A stretch of DNA of 64,000 nucleotides. It comes from Oceanobacillus sp. CFH 90083. GTDB lineage: Bacteria > Bacillota > Bacilli > Bacillales > Amphibacillaceae. Of this stretch, positions 63,375-64,000 are shown piece after piece (within the stretch, counting starts at the first letter, position 1; each line of letters starts with the position of its first letter). The stretch spans positions 124,001 through 188,000 of the forward strand of contig NZ_VIYG01000007.1 in NCBI RefSeq assembly GCF_009389585.1, given 5' to 3'. The notes under the pieces were generated by a model, which saw only the letters and a program-made list of their open reading frames with translations, made no database searches and was not told the origin of the DNA. The position numbers and the translations under genes were made by a program.

Positions 63375-64000
63375 TCAGTTTTCCAGCTCTATTTCTATTG
63401 CTTCCTTATAAGACATGACAGAGGATACATAATAAATATCACCATAACACGCATCTAATTCTTCCGCTTCTTCTCTCCGGCAGGCATAAATTGAATCTTC
63501 TTTTCCTGCCTGTTCATACATATATTGTGAGTAGGCAATGGCAGCCTCTTCCGAATATCTTTTTTCTGTTTCCTGTATATAGGCAATAAAGCCAGGTCCA
63601 AAATTATAAGCCTGGACAGCTAAATCTATATCTCCTTCCGCTTGTTCATAAATCTGTGCAAAAAAGGATACCCCCTGCTCAATCGAATGCTCCGGATTAT
63701 CAATACAGCCCCTTTCCCCACACAGACTTTCAGAGGATTGCATCGGGTCCGGACCGCGTCCCCCAGACTCCTGCATCATCATTGCCAGAATAGTATTCGT
63801 TTGCTCTTCTATCCCGTGCTGTTTTGCATACTTTTCAACAAGCGGCTTATATTCCCAGATTTGCTCGCTTAGCGCCGGAACATGAGTGGACTCTTCAAAT
63901 TCCTGCCCGGGCCCCTCGGCAATATAATTGACTACCAGGGAAAGGAAGGCTAAACCAAAGAAAAATATTACCCCAATAATGATTAAATATTTCAGTAAAT
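63375..64000 (-). CDS. Membrane-anchored lysozyme-like protein, 5' end outside window
   Basis: Peptidoglycan lytic enzyme of the bacteriophage-type lysozyme/Slt2 group (CwlT N-terminal type). The frame is open to the window edge. Visible part starts with a transmembrane anchor (LKYLIIIGVIFFFGLAFLSL), a short linker, then the lysozyme domain: YAKQHGIEEQTNTILAMMMQ with the catalytic Glu following in QESGGRG, DPMQSSESL, and AVQAYNFGPGFIAY. Only the start codon and perhaps a few residues are missing. Confidence 0.83.
   Translation of the reverse strand, partial: LLKYLIIIGVIFFFGLAFLSLVVNYIAEGPGQEFEESTHVPALSEQIWEYKPLVEKYAKQHGIEEQTNTILAMMMQESGGRGPDPMQSSESLCGERGCIDNPEHSIEQGVSFFAQIYEQAEGDIDLAVQAYNFGPGFIAYIQETEKRYSEEAAIAYSQYMYEQAGKEDSIYACRREEAEELDACYGDIYYVSSVMSYKEAIEIELEN

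Overview
The window reads as about 64 kb of chromosome from a low-G+C, spore-forming member of the Bacillaceae, most like Oceanobacillus or a close relative. The support is AT-rich codon use, strong AGGAGG-type ribosome binding sites, spore genes (cwlJ, gerQ), and many genes whose closest familiar namesakes are Bacillus subtilis y-genes. No rRNA, tRNA, CRISPR array, prophage or complete insertion sequence was seen. Both edges cut genes: a class A penicillin-binding protein at the left (5' end missing) and a membrane-anchored lysozyme-like protein at the right (5' end missing).

Layout. 1-1836: end of pbpG. 1909-8863: a seven-gene minus-strand operon that matches the B. subtilis yxeL-M-N-O-P-Q order (acetyltransferase, three-part amino-acid ABC importer, M20 deacylase, MmgE/PrpD protein). 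In place of the flavin monooxygenase YxeK it has an aspartase/fumarase-superfamily lyase as first gene. That is the architecture expected for S-(2-succino)cysteine salvage by acetylation, lyase cleavage to fumarate and N-acetylcysteine, and deacetylation. 9343-16723: housekeeping and spore genes (ywhD, ywgA, ywfO, lipL, pta, hemQ, cwlJ, gerQ, DUF423). 16785-25783: ywdI, plsC, a CHY zinc-finger protein, a phasin-like protein, a YjiH-type membrane protein, an acyltransferase, an OsmC protein, a TerC protein behind a yybP-ykoY (Mn2+) riboswitch, and an AI-2E-family permease. 25885-38116: a Na+/H+ antiporter with a TrkA-like tail, recQ, an M29 aminopeptidase, an HxlR regulator, the PH-domain pair ydbS/ydbT, an orphan secreted protein divergent from a CPBP protease, ykhA and cls.

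38448-43217: sulfur amino-acid genes, namely a methionine gamma-lyase-like enzyme and metY behind a complete SAM-I riboswitch, with rarD between them. 43554-51228: ypmR/ypmS, a permuted NlpC/P60-like protein, a coiled-coil protein, an ABC-F protein with one degenerate ATP site, the threonine-degradation pair kbl-tdh and a 45-residue membrane peptide. 51590-59533: a YocH-like cell-wall enzyme, a DUF1002 protein, the tricarboxylate transporter tctCBA, and its likely two-component regulator, whose kinase appears to carry a frameshift near its start. 59883-64000: an MFS exporter, yuzB, ridA with an iron alcohol dehydrogenase, and the partial lysozyme.

Intergenic DNA is rich in short repeats. There is a 34-bp unit tandemly repeated inside the yxe-like operon and scattered elsewhere. 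There are also two homologous ~178-bp MITE-like elements in opposite orientation, with several shorter relatives sharing the GATGTTCAAAAA terminus. The most interesting locus is the lyase-type yxe operon. It fits a pathway variant already described in other bacteria rather than a wholly new system. The undescribed candidates are the secreted-protein/CPBP pair, the twin-hairpin spacer at 9018-9240, the MetY C-terminal extension and several unannotated small genes.
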